From assembly GCA_017480495.1 (NCBI GenBank), contig JAFVAQ010000003.1, positions 118,543 to 182,542 of the forward strand: a stretch of DNA of 64,000 nt, given 5' to 3'. Below are positions 40,538-48,848 of this stretch, one piece after another. Position numbers and translations under genes: made by a program. The stretch comes from Eubacterium sp. Lineage in GTDB: Bacteria; Bacillota; Clostridia; Lachnospirales; Lachnospiraceae. Below the pieces are notes generated by a model, which did no database searches, was not told the origin of the DNA, and saw nothing but the letters and a program-made list of their open reading frames with translations. Every line of letters begins with the position of its first letter. Positions within the stretch are counted from its first letter, which is position 1.

Positions 40538-41311
40538 CTATAAGCCCGCATATTCCAGATATAAAAGTTTCATTTTTTCATCATCGTGAACATATGTATG
40601 TTCATGCTTCTCGCCTTCAAATATCAGCTCACCGTCTTTGTATACCTGAAGCTGATTCTGAGGCACCTCCTCCCAACCATCAGGAGTAAGCGGATGCGTT
40701 GAGAAAACCACCGACCCCGATCTCTCGCTCTTGAAAAGAGTACCCTCTTCATTCTTATGAACGTAGAAATAATCTCCGTCGTAAAGCATTATATTTACTT
40801 TATTTCCAGGAACGATTCTTCTGATCAAGCTATCTACAAGCCTAATCCTTTCATTTGCATCGAAGCTATTCATTTCCTGATAATAGTGGCGATTCACGTG
40901 ATCGACGATATATAAGAGTATCCTCTCGCTGTCCGTGTCGCCAAGCTGTTTTGGATGATAAGCATTTAAAATGTTTGACTCAAAAATAGTGCCATTATGA
41001 ACAAGCACCCAAGTGCGTCCTGAATCATCCCGCTTAGTAAAGGGATGTGTGTTACTGAAACTAATGTCTCCAACCGTCGCCTTTCTGATATGCGCCATAC
41101 CTCTCGCGCTTTCTATCCTGCCAGTCAGACGATTCTTGAGATATAAGCTATTCATAGCTCGAACAGGTTCCTTCTCGACTGAGACCGAATTGTCATCCAG
41201 GAGGGCCAGTCCCCAGCCGTCACTATGTTCCTTGCTATGTTCAAAAAATCTCTTCAGGAGATCATTTATTTTGATTTTTCTATTTGCAGTAACTCCAAAA
41301 AGCTCGCACAT
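40538..41311 (-). CDS. Class II glutamine amidotransferase (YafJ/EgtC-like)
   Basis: 257 residues from Met at 41311. This start makes Cys2 (MCELFGVT) the N-terminal nucleophile required by class II amidotransferases; AAGGAG lies about ten bases upstream. Other landmarks are EHSDGWGLALL, GMAHIRKATVGDISFSNTHPF and VLVHNGTIF. It overlaps the end of the glutamate-cysteine ligase gene by 32 bases. In actinobacteria a similar pair (EgtA, EgtC) makes and later removes a gamma-glutamyl group, so this enzyme may hydrolyse a gamma-glutamyl amide instead of supplying ammonia. That role is inferred from pairing only. Confidence 0.85.
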   Translation of the reverse strand: MCELFGVTANRKIKINDLLKRFFEHSKEHSDGWGLALLDDNSVSVEKEPVRAMNSLYLKNRLTGRIESARGMAHIRKATVGDISFSNTHPFTKRDDSGRTWVLVHNGTIFESNILNAYHPKQLGDTDSERILLYIVDHVNRHYYQEMNSFDANERIRLVDSLIRRIVPGNKVNIMLYDGDYFYVHKNEEGTLFKSERSGSVVFSTHPLTPDGWEEVPQNQLQVYKDGELIFEGEKHEHTYVHDDEKMKLLYLEYAGL

Positions 41312-42527
41312 TTTCCAGGTACTCCTTATCCTCATCGGAAAGAGACTGCTGTGCTAGTTCAATAAGATAGTCCGCCCACTCGGCAGCGGTTTTGCCACCA
41401 TAGATTTCGGCATTTAGGCCTTCCACCTCTATCTTCTCAACCGCTTCCTGAAGCTGACTCAGCTCATCTATGTAAGATAGATCATTTTCGATCGTACCGA
41501 GATTCTCCTCTGAATAAATGAGACCCTTCAGAAGTGCGGCGTATCCAAGTGCCCTGTCAATAGGTACACTATCAGCAACTCTTACCTCTATGTATTTTTT
41601 AACTCTGTAATGGAAGAAGCCCATCGACATGAAATGCTCTATAAGTTTCTTCCTTCTCGCATCATCTAAATTATCTTCATAAATGATGCTATTCTCTACT
41701 AACTCCTTCGCGCTCTGGTGTCCGACATTTGTCGTTTCTCCCTCATCAGTTAGAAGAATGAGTGGAGTATTATAGACAACGTCCGCCATCACATCATAGC
41801 CAAAATCCTCGTCGAAGGAATGAGGAATAAATCCAGTTCTGTCTGGGTCCAGATCGTCCCACTCCTGAATTCTGAATAGATGAGGCTTATCCTCAGCTCC
41901 CCTGAGAGTCGAATGCTCATCTGTCTTATTCTCCATAAGTATCATGAGAATAGGGGATATTTTCTCGAGAACTCGTAGCTTTCTCACCATATCCTCTTCC
42001 GACTTATAATCTATTGATACCTGAGTAGAAGCAGAGGCACGCATCATGTACTTGCCGTATCTACCACTTCTCTTAAAATACTCGTCCATATACTTGTAGC
42101 GCTTCTTTGGTGAAAGCGGTATATCGTCAGGGGTGATGATACCAAGCTCCACAAGTGGGAGATTTCCCTTCTCTTCAAAATGATATCCACGCTCTTCGAA
42201 AAGTGGCTCCCACAGAAGCCTAAACTCCTCATATACACTCTTGATCTTTTCAAGGTCCGAATATGGATTGATGCTTATCTCAAACTGACAGGCAGGCTCA
42301 AGACTTGTTGAATACTCGCCCGTGTAATAACCAACCGGGTAGCCATCCATATATATGATCTCTGCTCCCAGCTCAGTTCCTACCTCCTTAATCAGAGACG
42401 ATATCTCGTGGAACTCCATCTGCTGACCCATATCATTAATAACAAAATGCTCTATCTCGAGACCGAGATTCTCGCTATCAGACTCACCAGATCTAATATA
42501 CGACGAAATGTCTTCAATAAAACTCAT
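41280..42527 (-). CDS. Glutamate-cysteine ligase-like protein (GCS2/plant type)
   Basis: 415 residues from Met at 42527 (MSFIEDISSY), chosen because AAGGAG lies seven or eight bases upstream. LGLEIEHFVI, GEYSTSLEPACQFEISINP, RYGKYMMRASASTQVSID and KKYIEVRVADSVP fit the GCS2-type gamma-glutamyl ligases. It would join glutamate to cysteine with ATP. No glutathione synthetase gene is in the window, so the product may be gamma-glutamylcysteine or an intermediate for another thiol. It is co-translated with the class II amidotransferase. Confidence 0.8.
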   Translation of the reverse strand: MSFIEDISSYIRSGESDSENLGLEIEHFVINDMGQQMEFHEISSLIKEVGTELGAEIIYMDGYPVGYYTGEYSTSLEPACQFEISINPYSDLEKIKSVYEEFRLLWEPLFEERGYHFEEKGNLPLVELGIITPDDIPLSPKKRYKYMDEYFKRSGRYGKYMMRASASTQVSIDYKSEEDMVRKLRVLEKISPILMILMENKTDEHSTLRGAEDKPHLFRIQEWDDLDPDRTGFIPHSFDEDFGYDVMADVVYNTPLILLTDEGETTNVGHQSAKELVENSIIYEDNLDDARRKKLIEHFMSMGFFHYRVKKYIEVRVADSVPIDRALGYAALLKGLIYSEENLGTIENDLSYIDELSQLQEAVEKIEVEGLNAEIYGGKTAAEWADYLIELAQQSLSDEDKEYLENVRAFWSYCK

Positions 42528-42653
42528 AACATTTCTCTCCTTACTCCTAAGTACTACCAAAGTAAATTGTGTCGTCTAAAATTTAACACTACCTACCTAC
42601 TTTGTCAATAGGTTTTAAGACTATAGCTAGCCCAAGGAATAAACTATAACAGT

Positions 42654-42682
42654 GTGCAAATAAGAACCGTCCCTATTTGCAC
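42654..42682. repeat. Dispersed AACCGTCCC repeat (GCAAAT type)
   Basis: GTGCAAATA and TATTTGCAC are perfect 9-bp arms around AGAACCGTCCC. Confidence 0.85.
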
Positions 42683-42707
42683 ATGTTCTCACATTCGCGT
42701 CGTTTCG

Positions 42708-42770
42708 CGATAATAATTTATCGTTTGTCGATAATTTTCTATTGACAATCATAAAATGCAGTGATATTAT
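42708..42770 (+). promoter_or_regulatory. Promoter and operator of the DUF2975/YozG operon
   Basis: TTGACA (42742-42747), a 17-base spacer and TATTAT (42765-42770) form a good promoter. Three alternating half-sites CGATAA, TTATCG, CGATAA (42708-42713, 42718-42723, 42729-42734) lie just upstream, a likely binding site for the YozG-like product. A palindrome CAACCCGGGTTG follows in the 5' leader at about 42789-42800. Confidence 0.65.
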
Positions 42771-42840
42771 CATATCACGAAAGCTGCTACAACCCGGGTT
42801 GCAGAAAAGTGTAATACTATTTTTACCAGTGGAGGTTTTT

Positions 42841-43359
42841 ATGAATAAAGAACAAATAATATCGAAAATGAAAAACGGTAGCTTAGTAATCGGAATACTC
42901 TGCATACTTGCAGCTATCTTCAATGGAGTTCTTACCTTTATGTATCTGGTTTCACAATACATATATGTAGGAAGAGATGCAAATGGTGAGGAGATTACTA
43001 TCGAAGGTAATACTGTAGTGGCAGCCGCCAAAAATGCATACCTTAGAAATGGATTAACTGCTTTACTATCAATGACACTCATGATAATTGCCGCAATCCT
43101 TTTTTTCAGAATAGCAAAATCCGGTGTTCCTTTTTCATCATTTAACATTACACTAGTTAGGGGTATAGGTGGATTAATGATACTTGGTAGTTTTCTCCCT
43201 GGTTTCATAGCACATGCCATTACAGGGTTTAGTGCTGATGGAATATTTCTATCAATGATCTCACCAGTAGCAATGATAAATGGTCTACTTATCTTCTTCC
43301 TTGCATATATCATAAAATATGGTGCTATGTTGCAACAGGAATCCGACGAAACTCTGTGA
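42841..43359 (+). CDS. DUF2975-type membrane protein
   Basis: 172 residues from ATG 42841, preceded by GGAGG. Longer in-frame starts lack a ribosome binding site. Four membrane segments are visible (LVIGILCILAAIFNGVLTF, LLSMTLMIIAAILFF, GGLMILGSFLPGFIAHAI, PVAMINGLLIFFLAYII). The family is usually encoded with a small YozG-type helix-turn-helix protein, as here (the next gene starts 10 bases later). Its function is unknown. Confidence 0.8.
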   Translation: MNKEQIISKMKNGSLVIGILCILAAIFNGVLTFMYLVSQYIYVGRDANGEEITIEGNTVVAAAKNAYLRNGLTALLSMTLMIIAAILFFRIAKSGVPFSSFNITLVRGIGGLMILGSFLPGFIAHAITGFSADGIFLSMISPVAMINGLLIFFLAYIIKYGAMLQQESDETL

Positions 43360-43369
43360 GGTACGAACT

Positions 43370-43576
43370 ATGGCTATAATACTAAGATTAGACCGCGTTA
43401 TGGCGGATAGAAAAATGAGTCTCAATGAACTAAGCGAGAAGGTGGGTGTCAGCAACGTCAATCTATCTAAATTAAAAACGGGTAAAGTAAGCGCTATACG
43501 CTTCTCTACCCTAAATGCTATATGTTCTGCACTTGACTGTCAGCCAGGAGATATCCTGGAGTATGTTGAAGATTAA
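43370..43576 (+). CDS. YozG-like helix-turn-helix regulator
   Basis: 68 residues from ATG 43370 with GAGG upstream. ILRLDRVMADRKMSLNELSEKVGVSNVNLSKLKTGK and DCQPGDILEYVED are typical of the small Cro/CI proteins that accompany DUF2975 genes. It probably represses its own operon at the CGATAA sites upstream of 42841. Confidence 0.85.
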   Translation: MAIILRLDRVMADRKMSLNELSEKVGVSNVNLSKLKTGKVSAIRFSTLNAICSALDCQPGDILEYVED

Positions 43577-43616
43577 ACGATTCCTCGACCTTCCATTTTG
43601 TTCACCTTATTTATTA

Positions 43617-44507
43617 TTACTTACTCAGTGTAATCGTTACATCTCCATTACTCAGAAGCTCTGTCATCTCATCAGCTGTTTTGTCCGTGACCTTTCCAAG
43701 TCTTGTATAGTCCCAAGTATTAGAGCCATAGAAAATAACTATGTTACTACTGTTATAAAGGACAATGTCCCCTGCATTTGTTGTTGTATTCTTGTCGTCA
43801 CTTGGAAGAGTTGTTCCAATAGAACCAACTTGTTCATTTCCACCATACATAGAAAGTTGGATGGTCACAGGCCCTTCCTCCGTCATCTCTTTTATAGCAT
43901 TTACAGATTCGTTATCTTCCCAATCAACCGCCACTTCTTCATTTCCTATTGTAAGCTTCATATCCGATGTTTTCCCCTTTACAGTGGGACCTGCCCAATC
44001 AATTATCCCACCAAATTCATATACATTTGTGTATCCAAGATCCGCAAGCTTCTTCGACGCTTCCTTACTACGCCTACCACTTCTGCAATAAACAAATATC
44101 AGCTGGTCCTTGTCCGGAAGCAGTTCTATATCATCCGTCTCGCCAATACTTTCATTAGGAAGGAGCACCGCATCAGGAATGTGCCCGTCATTATACTCCT
44201 CCTCCGTTCTAACATCCAAAATGATATAGCCCTCATTTTCCTCCATCATTTTCTGAGCAGTCGTTTGATTAATCTGACGATATCCATCGACCTCTAACGG
44301 TGCTTCGGTTGAAACGGTTTCCGAAGCTGTAGAGGATTCCGAAGTTGCGGAAGATTCTGACGTCGCAGACGATTCTGCAGTTGTAGGTTCTCCCGTCCCT
44401 TCACTATTCTCATCCTTCGAGGAACACCCAGTCATTACAGAAAATGTAATCACAAGCAGAAGACCTGTCATCAAATGCCTTCTATATTTCCATTTCATTT
44501 TACTCAT
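43617..44507 (-). CDS. Lipoprotein with rhodanese and cyclophilin-like domains
   Basis: The protein has 296 residues. The signal peptide ends in lipobox VMTGCS. A Ser/Thr/Glu-rich spacer (SSATSESSATSESSTASE) leads to a rhodanese domain (GYIILDVRTEEEYNDGHIP) with active-site loop YCRSGRRSKEA. The last 110 residues (MKLTIGNEEVAVDW, TIQLSMYGGNEQVGSIG, NIVIFYGSNTWDYTRLG) match the bacterial cyclophilin-like fold. It would act outside the membrane, perhaps in sulfur or thiol chemistry. AGGAGG supports the start. A small-domain fusion of this kind is uncommon. Confidence 0.82.
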   Translation of the reverse strand: MSKMKWKYRRHLMTGLLLVITFSVMTGCSSKDENSEGTGEPTTAESSATSESSATSESSTASETVSTEAPLEVDGYRQINQTTAQKMMEENEGYIILDVRTEEEYNDGHIPDAVLLPNESIGETDDIELLPDKDQLIFVYCRSGRRSKEASKKLADLGYTNVYEFGGIIDWAGPTVKGKTSDMKLTIGNEEVAVDWEDNESVNAIKEMTEEGPVTIQLSMYGGNEQVGSIGTTLPSDDKNTTTNAGDIVLYNSSNIVIFYGSNTWDYTRLGKVTDKTADEMTELLSNGDVTITLSK

Positions 44508-44550
44508 CCATTCTCCTCCTCAAACATCCTCCTCCTACTATAACACAATT

Positions 44551-44580
44551 GAGTAAAAAAGAACCGTCCCTATATACTCA
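44551..44580. repeat. Dispersed AACCGTCCC repeat (ACTCAT type)
   Basis: GAGTA...AGAACCGTCCC...TACTC between the rhodanese and CPBP genes. Confidence 0.75.
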
Positions 44581-44596
44581 TATCCTCATATCCACA

Positions 44597-45460
44597 CTAC
44601 GCAACGCTTGCAACTACAACCTCAGCATCTTCATCCTTCTTCTCGCCCCTGCCGATGAAGTAAAGTGAAACTGTGAGAAGTACTGCACCGCAGATTACAA
44701 CCGCAACAGTTGGAACCTCAAAATCAAGAGCCCCTTCTGGAACTAGTGATGCAAGCGAGTTATTAACCATATGCATTACAATTGTTGGAACAATTGATCC
44801 AGTCTTAATTCTAACGATATTCAGTACCACACCTGTAAGAGTTGCAAGAAGTGCCCAGATCATCTGACCATGAACAAGTCCGAATGTAACAGATGTAATA
44901 ATCACTGCCAGCCATGTTGGCATAGCCTTATCAAGTCTAGAGAACATGAAGCCTCTGAAAACTATCTCTTCCATTATAGGAACAATGATTGATGCTACCA
45001 AAACACTCTGCCAAAATGGCATTCCCGCAACTTCACCTGTACTCTCCTCAAGTCCTGTCATAAGAGCTTCTGGAATAGGAAGAAGATCCACACCATAATC
45101 TATAACACATATCGCACCAATCGCTGCCGCTACAGCAAGGATGATTGTCTTAACTCCAACCTTCTTGATCGCAACTTCCTCAGTGAACTTATGCTTTCTG
45201 ACCTTCATAACAATCAAGTAGATAACAAGGGCGAGCACGGCATTTATAATAAGCGCTATCCCCATATTGCCCAGTATCATTTCTTCAACTGCTGCTCCCA
45301 TAGCATCTTTGTTGACTGCTGTCTCACCTGCAACGCCTGCTTTTAATCCAAGCCATACTGAGCAACCTGCCATCATGATTAACGTTGCCACCATCTGGCA
45401 CACCATATAAACTCCGAAATAGCAAAATGCCTTTCCTACCTGTTTAAAAAAGTTCTTCAT
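44597..45460 (-). CDS. CPBP-family intramembrane metalloprotease
   Basis: 287 residues from Met at 45460 (MKNFFKQVGK), with GGAGG eight bases upstream. The protein is mostly hydrophobic. The conserved CPBP motifs are EEIVFRGFMFSRL, FGLVHGQ and HMVNNS, which hold the metal and catalytic residues of Rce1/CAAX-type proteases. In Firmicutes these proteins often process or give immunity to peptides, but no bacteriocin gene was seen nearby. Confidence 0.88.
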   Translation of the reverse strand: MKNFFKQVGKAFCYFGVYMVCQMVATLIMMAGCSVWLGLKAGVAGETAVNKDAMGAAVEEMILGNMGIALIINAVLALVIYLIVMKVRKHKFTEEVAIKKVGVKTIILAVAAAIGAICVIDYGVDLLPIPEALMTGLEESTGEVAGMPFWQSVLVASIIVPIMEEIVFRGFMFSRLDKAMPTWLAVIITSVTFGLVHGQMIWALLATLTGVVLNIVRIKTGSIVPTIVMHMVNNSLASLVPEGALDFEVPTVAVVICGAVLLTVSLYFIGRGEKKDEDAEVVVASVA

Positions 45461-45621
45461 TTGTTCTACCTCCACTTTCTTTTGAGCCCTCGCTCATCTT
45501 TCTTGATGCAAAGATAAAACAAATGAAGAACCTTTTGTTATAAAACGTCGCAAAATGTTATTTTATTGTCGCAAATGGTCAAATCCAATCTCAACCACTA
45601 ATTCTCTAATCCTCTAAACCT

Positions 45622-45843
45622 CTACTCACCTAGTTCATTATTATATGCATTAAATGTATAATCATCGAATAGCACCCACTTGATCACGTCCAACTTTCCA
45701 GGGTTCTCCTCAGCAAACTTCTTTGCGGTAGCCACCGCAATCTTTACCGCCTTATCAAGCGGAAATGAATATACACCCGTTGATATAGAAGGAAATGCTA
45801 TACTGCGCGCACCATTTTCCACCGCGAGCTTTAGGCAAGATCT
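45622..45843 (-). pseudogene. C-terminal remnant of a macro-domain protein
   Basis: CLKLAVENGARSIAFPSIS followed by TGVYSFPLDKAVKIA is the typical C-terminal third of an ADP-ribose-binding macro domain. The first two thirds are missing. Upstream of about 45843 the homology gives way to unrelated sequence that carries a dispersed repeat (45876-45899). The open frame has only a GTG start at 45822. Confidence 0.75.
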
Positions 45844-45875
45844 GTCCCCAACTTCAACACCTCCTCAAAATGATG

Positions 45876-45899
45876 CCACCAGGGACGGTTCCACTGGTC
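45876..45899. repeat. Dispersed AACCGTCCC repeat at the macro remnant junction
   Basis: CCACCAGGGACGGTTCCACT with GGTC; the arms ACCAG and TGGT pair. Confidence 0.75.
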
Positions 45900-46280
45900 T
45901 TATTTATCCGTGAGAATCAGCTCACCATTCTCATCATACTTTATCCAGCCATCCAAAACTTTCTTACGATCATCATAATAACTTTCAGGCGAATCACCAT
46001 GTATCTTAAATCTGTTCCCATTAGAGTCAGTGATTACAGACCTAAACTGATAGCCCTCATAATCTGGAAGACCACCAGCCCCACCTGACTTCGCATATTC
46101 CTGCCAAACCTCAACCTTAAAGTCCTCGTCCGGATAAGTCTTCTTCAAATACCTCTCATAATTCTCCTTACGAGAATCCAAATCATCCTGACTTATCTTC
46201 TTATTCGACTTATACGTGCACCCACATAACGACACAAGCAGGCATAAACAAATGCCAATAAATAAAATCTTCGCTTTCAT
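45900..46280 (-). CDS. Small lipoprotein
   Basis: 126 residues. The signal MKAKILFIGICLCLLVSLCGC ends in lipobox SLCGC. The mature part has a helical segment (DDLDSRKENYERYLKKTYPDEDF) and then beta-rich sequence (YQFRSVITDSNGNRFKIHGD) ending DENGELILTDK. I recognise no family. It starts 9 bases after the stop of the LURP-one-type gene, so the two are probably one unit. Confidence 0.7.
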   Translation of the reverse strand: MKAKILFIGICLCLLVSLCGCTYKSNKKISQDDLDSRKENYERYLKKTYPDEDFKVEVWQEYAKSGGAGGLPDYEGYQFRSVITDSNGNRFKIHGDSPESYYDDRKKVLDGWIKYDENGELILTDK

Positions 46281-46289
46281 TTTTCTCCC

Positions 46290-46787
46290 TTACCACATTG
46301 TATTACGGCTGTCATCCTCCGAGCATCTCGCCGCATCCATCGCAATCGCAACCATCAGCGCCGGCAGCTCATCCATATCATTAACCACATCCAGAACATA
46401 AGTATCTCCCCAGTGGAACAATTGTTTAGATATTCGAACCACGAGACGCTCCTGCTCGAAAATGTCATAGTTCCACTGCATGAAGTCCCCCTCAAGTCTC
46501 CAGCCCTTGTAGTCTATATTATAGACGGGACGGAAGAAAGAAAACTCCCTCTTAACAATGCCTTGAGAATAACCATTTATGCTTATCTCAAACTCCTTAA
46601 AGAGACGGAAAAGCTTTTCCTGGATCAAACCTATTTCCTGACCACTTGCCTTGTCGAACACCCTGATTCTATGTCCTATCGAAAACATATCCGCCTTTAC
46701 AAAATATCTAGGATACCCCTGCGAATCATATACATCATATGTATCTGTCCAAGAGAAAACCTTTTGCCTAATTAATAATTGACTCAT
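46290..46787 (-). CDS. LURP-one-related (tubby-like) protein
   Basis: 165 residues. The pattern LLIRQKVFSWTDTYDVYDS, RYFVKADMFSIGHRIRVFD and YDIFEQERLVVRISKQLF is typical of the LURP-one-related family, a beta-barrel fold like the tubby C-terminal domain. The molecular role in bacteria is unknown. The lipoprotein gene follows on the same strand. Confidence 0.8.
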   Translation of the reverse strand: MSQLLIRQKVFSWTDTYDVYDSQGYPRYFVKADMFSIGHRIRVFDKASGQEIGLIQEKLFRLFKEFEISINGYSQGIVKREFSFFRPVYNIDYKGWRLEGDFMQWNYDIFEQERLVVRISKQLFHWGDTYVLDVVNDMDELPALMVAIAMDAARCSEDDSRNTMW

Positions 46788-46844
46788 TTTCTATTAATCC
46801 TTTCAAAAGTGCAAATATCATAGTGGCTCAATTATACCATAAAA

Positions 46845-46876
46845 ATATACCACTGAGCACGAACTCAGTGGTATAT
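46845..46876. terminator. Hairpin between LURP-one and PD-(D/E)XK genes
   Basis: Perfect 13-bp arms ATATACCACTGAG (46845-46857) and CTCAGTGGTATAT (46864-46876). AT-rich flanks make it a likely terminator of the minus-strand PD-(D/E)XK gene ending at 46883. Confidence 0.65.
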
Positions 46877-46882
46877 ATAAAC

Positions 46883-47740
46883 CTAAGCCAATAGCTTAGC
46901 TCTCTTGCTTTCCGGAATCTTTAATGCATCCATCGCTTCTTCAGCAGAGAGATGCAAAGTTTCCATCAGATTAAGGACGCTTGTTCTCTGGCTTTCATCA
47001 GTCGCAGCATCAACCTTAGCCTGAACTTCATCACTCATTATTTCCATCAAGGCTTGACACACTTTTTCATCCCTCCTTCTTATCTGATTAAATAAATCTT
47101 GATTTGCCGTACTACTTACTTGAAGCACAGCATTAGCATTATTAATATCTCCTTGAGTAGTAAACTCACTCGCAAGAAAATGCCTTATATCCTCTTCTTT
47201 TACATGCTTGGATATAATTTTAAGTGCAGCATGGGCATTTCCATCAAGTTCACTGGTCACCACAATTTGTGTAGGAATCTGAACAATCCCAGTAACATAA
47301 TAGACACCAGGAAATGTCTTCTCTATCATCCCACCATACTTTTTAATAGACCTCATCAACTCTCTTGGATACACATCACGACAAAGAGTAACAGTCAGTT
47401 CGTCATACGGGATAATGTCAACTGTTCTGCCAAGACTCTTGTATATATATGCATACCCAACAGCTTTCACATAATCATCAATCGTTAACCCATCGTCTGG
47501 AGATTTGAATTCCAAAATGTTGTATTTTCTAAAGAGCACACCAATTTGATTCTTAATCTCTACATCAGAATTTTTCTTGATGATTAGCATATCCAGCCTT
47601 AGCGGTTCTTTACTAAGCTCGTGCTCACACTCAAAAGAAAGCACAGACTTATAGTCTTTAAGCTCGAGCTCCATTCCGCCATAAAAACCTGGATGCCAAT
47701 GAATCTTTGAAACACCATGAGACAGATTTGAATTGCCCAA
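46883..47740 (-). CDS. PD-(D/E)XK nuclease-like (Rpn/transposase-type) protein
   Basis: 285 residues from a TTG at 47740, preceded by AAAGGAGG five bases upstream; starting further up would translate that site. LDMLIIKK and the motif YNILEFKSPDDGLTIDDYVK give the D...ExK core of a PD-(D/E)XK fold, followed by VKAVGYAYIYKS. The C-terminal 60 residues (QALMEIMSDEVQAKVDAAT, LHLSAEEAMDALKIPESKR) are duplicated as a separate fragment just upstream at 47864. Such proteins are multicopy in Lachnospiraceae; their function is not established. Confidence 0.7.
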   Translation of the reverse strand: MGNSNLSHGVSKIHWHPGFYGGMELELKDYKSVLSFECEHELSKEPLRLDMLIIKKNSDVEIKNQIGVLFRKYNILEFKSPDDGLTIDDYVKAVGYAYIYKSLGRTVDIIPYDELTVTLCRDVYPRELMRSIKKYGGMIEKTFPGVYYVTGIVQIPTQIVVTSELDGNAHAALKIISKHVKEEDIRHFLASEFTTQGDINNANAVLQVSSTANQDLFNQIRRRDEKVCQALMEIMSDEVQAKVDAATDESQRTSVLNLMETLHLSAEEAMDALKIPESKRAKLLA

Positions 47741-47824
47741 AAGGACCTCCTTTCTGTCTCTCATCAGCGTTATAATTATACTATACAATCGCCATCAAAA
47801 TGACAACCCTGAAAATTACAAAAA

Positions 47825-47851
47825 AGTTGTCACAGGAACCGTCCCCACTGG
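47825..47851. repeat. Dispersed AACCGTCCC repeat between duplicated 3' ends
   Basis: GTTGTCACAGGAACCGTCCC with CACTGG, the same type as at 23440 and 55635. It lies exactly between the PD-(D/E)XK gene and its duplicated 3' fragment. Confidence 0.8.
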
Positions 47852-47863
47852 CTCAATTATAGC

Positions 47864-48055
47864 CTAAGCCATCAACTTAGCTCTCTTGCTTTCTGGAATC
47901 TTTAATGCATCCATCGCTTCTTCAGCAGAGAGATGCAAAGTTTCCATCAGATTAAGGACGCTTGTTCTCTGGCTTTCTTTAGTTGCCGCATCGACTGCAG
48001 CATCAACCCTAGCCTGAACTTCATCACTCATTATTTCCATCAAGGCTTGACACAT
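47864..48055 (-). pseudogene. Duplicated C-terminal fragment of the PD-(D/E)XK gene
   Basis: 63 codons nearly identical to the end of the gene at 46883 (CQALMEIMSDEVQARVDAA, LHLSAEEAMDALKIPESKR), with a four-residue repeat expansion (VDAAVDAAT). The sequence AAGGAGGGATG is codons of the Arg-rich stretch in the parent gene. Here it sits just before an ATG and could act as a ribosome binding site, so a short peptide may be made. It is most likely a by-product of tandem duplication. Confidence 0.7.
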
Positions 48056-48092
48056 TATTACATCCCTCCTTCTTATCCTTGCAAATCAAAAT

Positions 48093-48266
48093 TCAAATCA
48101 CACTATACTGAAACATCTCATACGCCAACCTACTCCCCTCAGAAATCTCTGGCGGAAGCAAGGCTCTCGCCACGCACTTCAGCTCTTCCTCAGGAGCCAC
48201 CTCATTCCTCAGATAAGCATAGTCCCCATCCAATCTCTCAACTGTATATTCTATACGTTCAAACAT
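48093..48266 (-). CDS. Small DUF3006-like protein
   Basis: 57 residues, starting MFERIEYTVERLDGDYAYL and ending YEMFQYSVI. CAGGAGGG lies eight bases upstream of the ATG at 48266. The pattern VERLDGDYAYL followed by VARALLPPEISEGSRL fits the short DUF3006 family. Its function is unknown. The duplicated PD-(D/E)XK fragment follows 37 bases later. Confidence 0.65.
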   Translation of the reverse strand: MFERIEYTVERLDGDYAYLRNEVAPEEELKCVARALLPPEISEGSRLAYEMFQYSVI

Positions 48267-48303
48267 TTACGTATTCCCTCCTGCCAAATCAACTAAAATG
48301 CAC

Positions 48304-48846
48304 CTACTCAAACTTATCAGGATCCAGCATCTTGATCACCTTCGCTGGACTTCCAACCACAACCGCATAGTCTGGAACATCGTGCGTAACAACCGACGCC
48401 GCTCCAATTATCGCATGCTTACCAACCGTAACGCCGGCCATAATAGAAGCCCCCGCTCCTATCCACACGCCGTCCTTTATCACAATCGGCTTGCATGTAA
48501 GCACCTGCCTATCGTATGGATCATGATTATTCGAAAGCAGTTGAACATTTGCAGCTATCTGAACATCATCCCCAATGAAAATGCCCCCGCGCGACATCGC
48601 CAACAGATAAGTGTTAATATAACACCTCTTTCCAATAACAAGATTATCTATCGCCGCACCCGAAAGAGGCGCCGCTACATAGGAACCTTCTCCCAGGCGA
48701 TCCTCAAACAGCTCGTGCAGCGTTTCATTATACTCCTCTGTCATCGGCATAGTATGGTTCAATTTGTAAAGAAGCTGAGTTAAATGCACCGCCTTCTCTC
48801 TATCTTCAGGAGTACTCTTTCTCATATCTACTCTAAGCTCTTCCAT
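48304..48846 (-). CDS. Maltose O-acetyltransferase-like hexapeptide transferase
   Basis: 180 residues from Met at 48846, two bases after the stop of the ArsC-like gene; AAAGGA is about 11 bases upstream. An N-terminal helical cap is followed by left-handed beta-helix repeats ([38 protein letters not shown]). The likely active-site His is in [10 protein letters not shown]. It would transfer acetyl from acetyl-CoA to a sugar hydroxyl. It forms an operon with the ArsC-like gene. Confidence 0.85.
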   Translation of the reverse strand: MEELRVDMRKSTPEDREKAVHLTQLLYKLNHTMPMTEEYNETLHELFEDRLGEGSYVAAPLSGAAIDNLVIGKRCYINTYLLAMSRGGIFIGDDVQIAANVQLLSNNHDPYDRQVLTCKPIVIKDGVWIGAGASIMAGVTVGKHAIIGAASVVTHDVPDYAVVVGSPAKVIKMLDPDKFE

Positions 48847-48848
48847 CG

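Noticed and set aside
42627-43313. Minus-strand frame of 228 codons opposite the DUF2975 gene
   Set aside because: The plus-strand gene has a promoter, ribosome binding site and four membrane helices; the antisense frame is a shadow.
45622-45843. Functional macro-domain protein
   Set aside because: Only the C-terminal third is present, which cannot form the ADP-ribose site.
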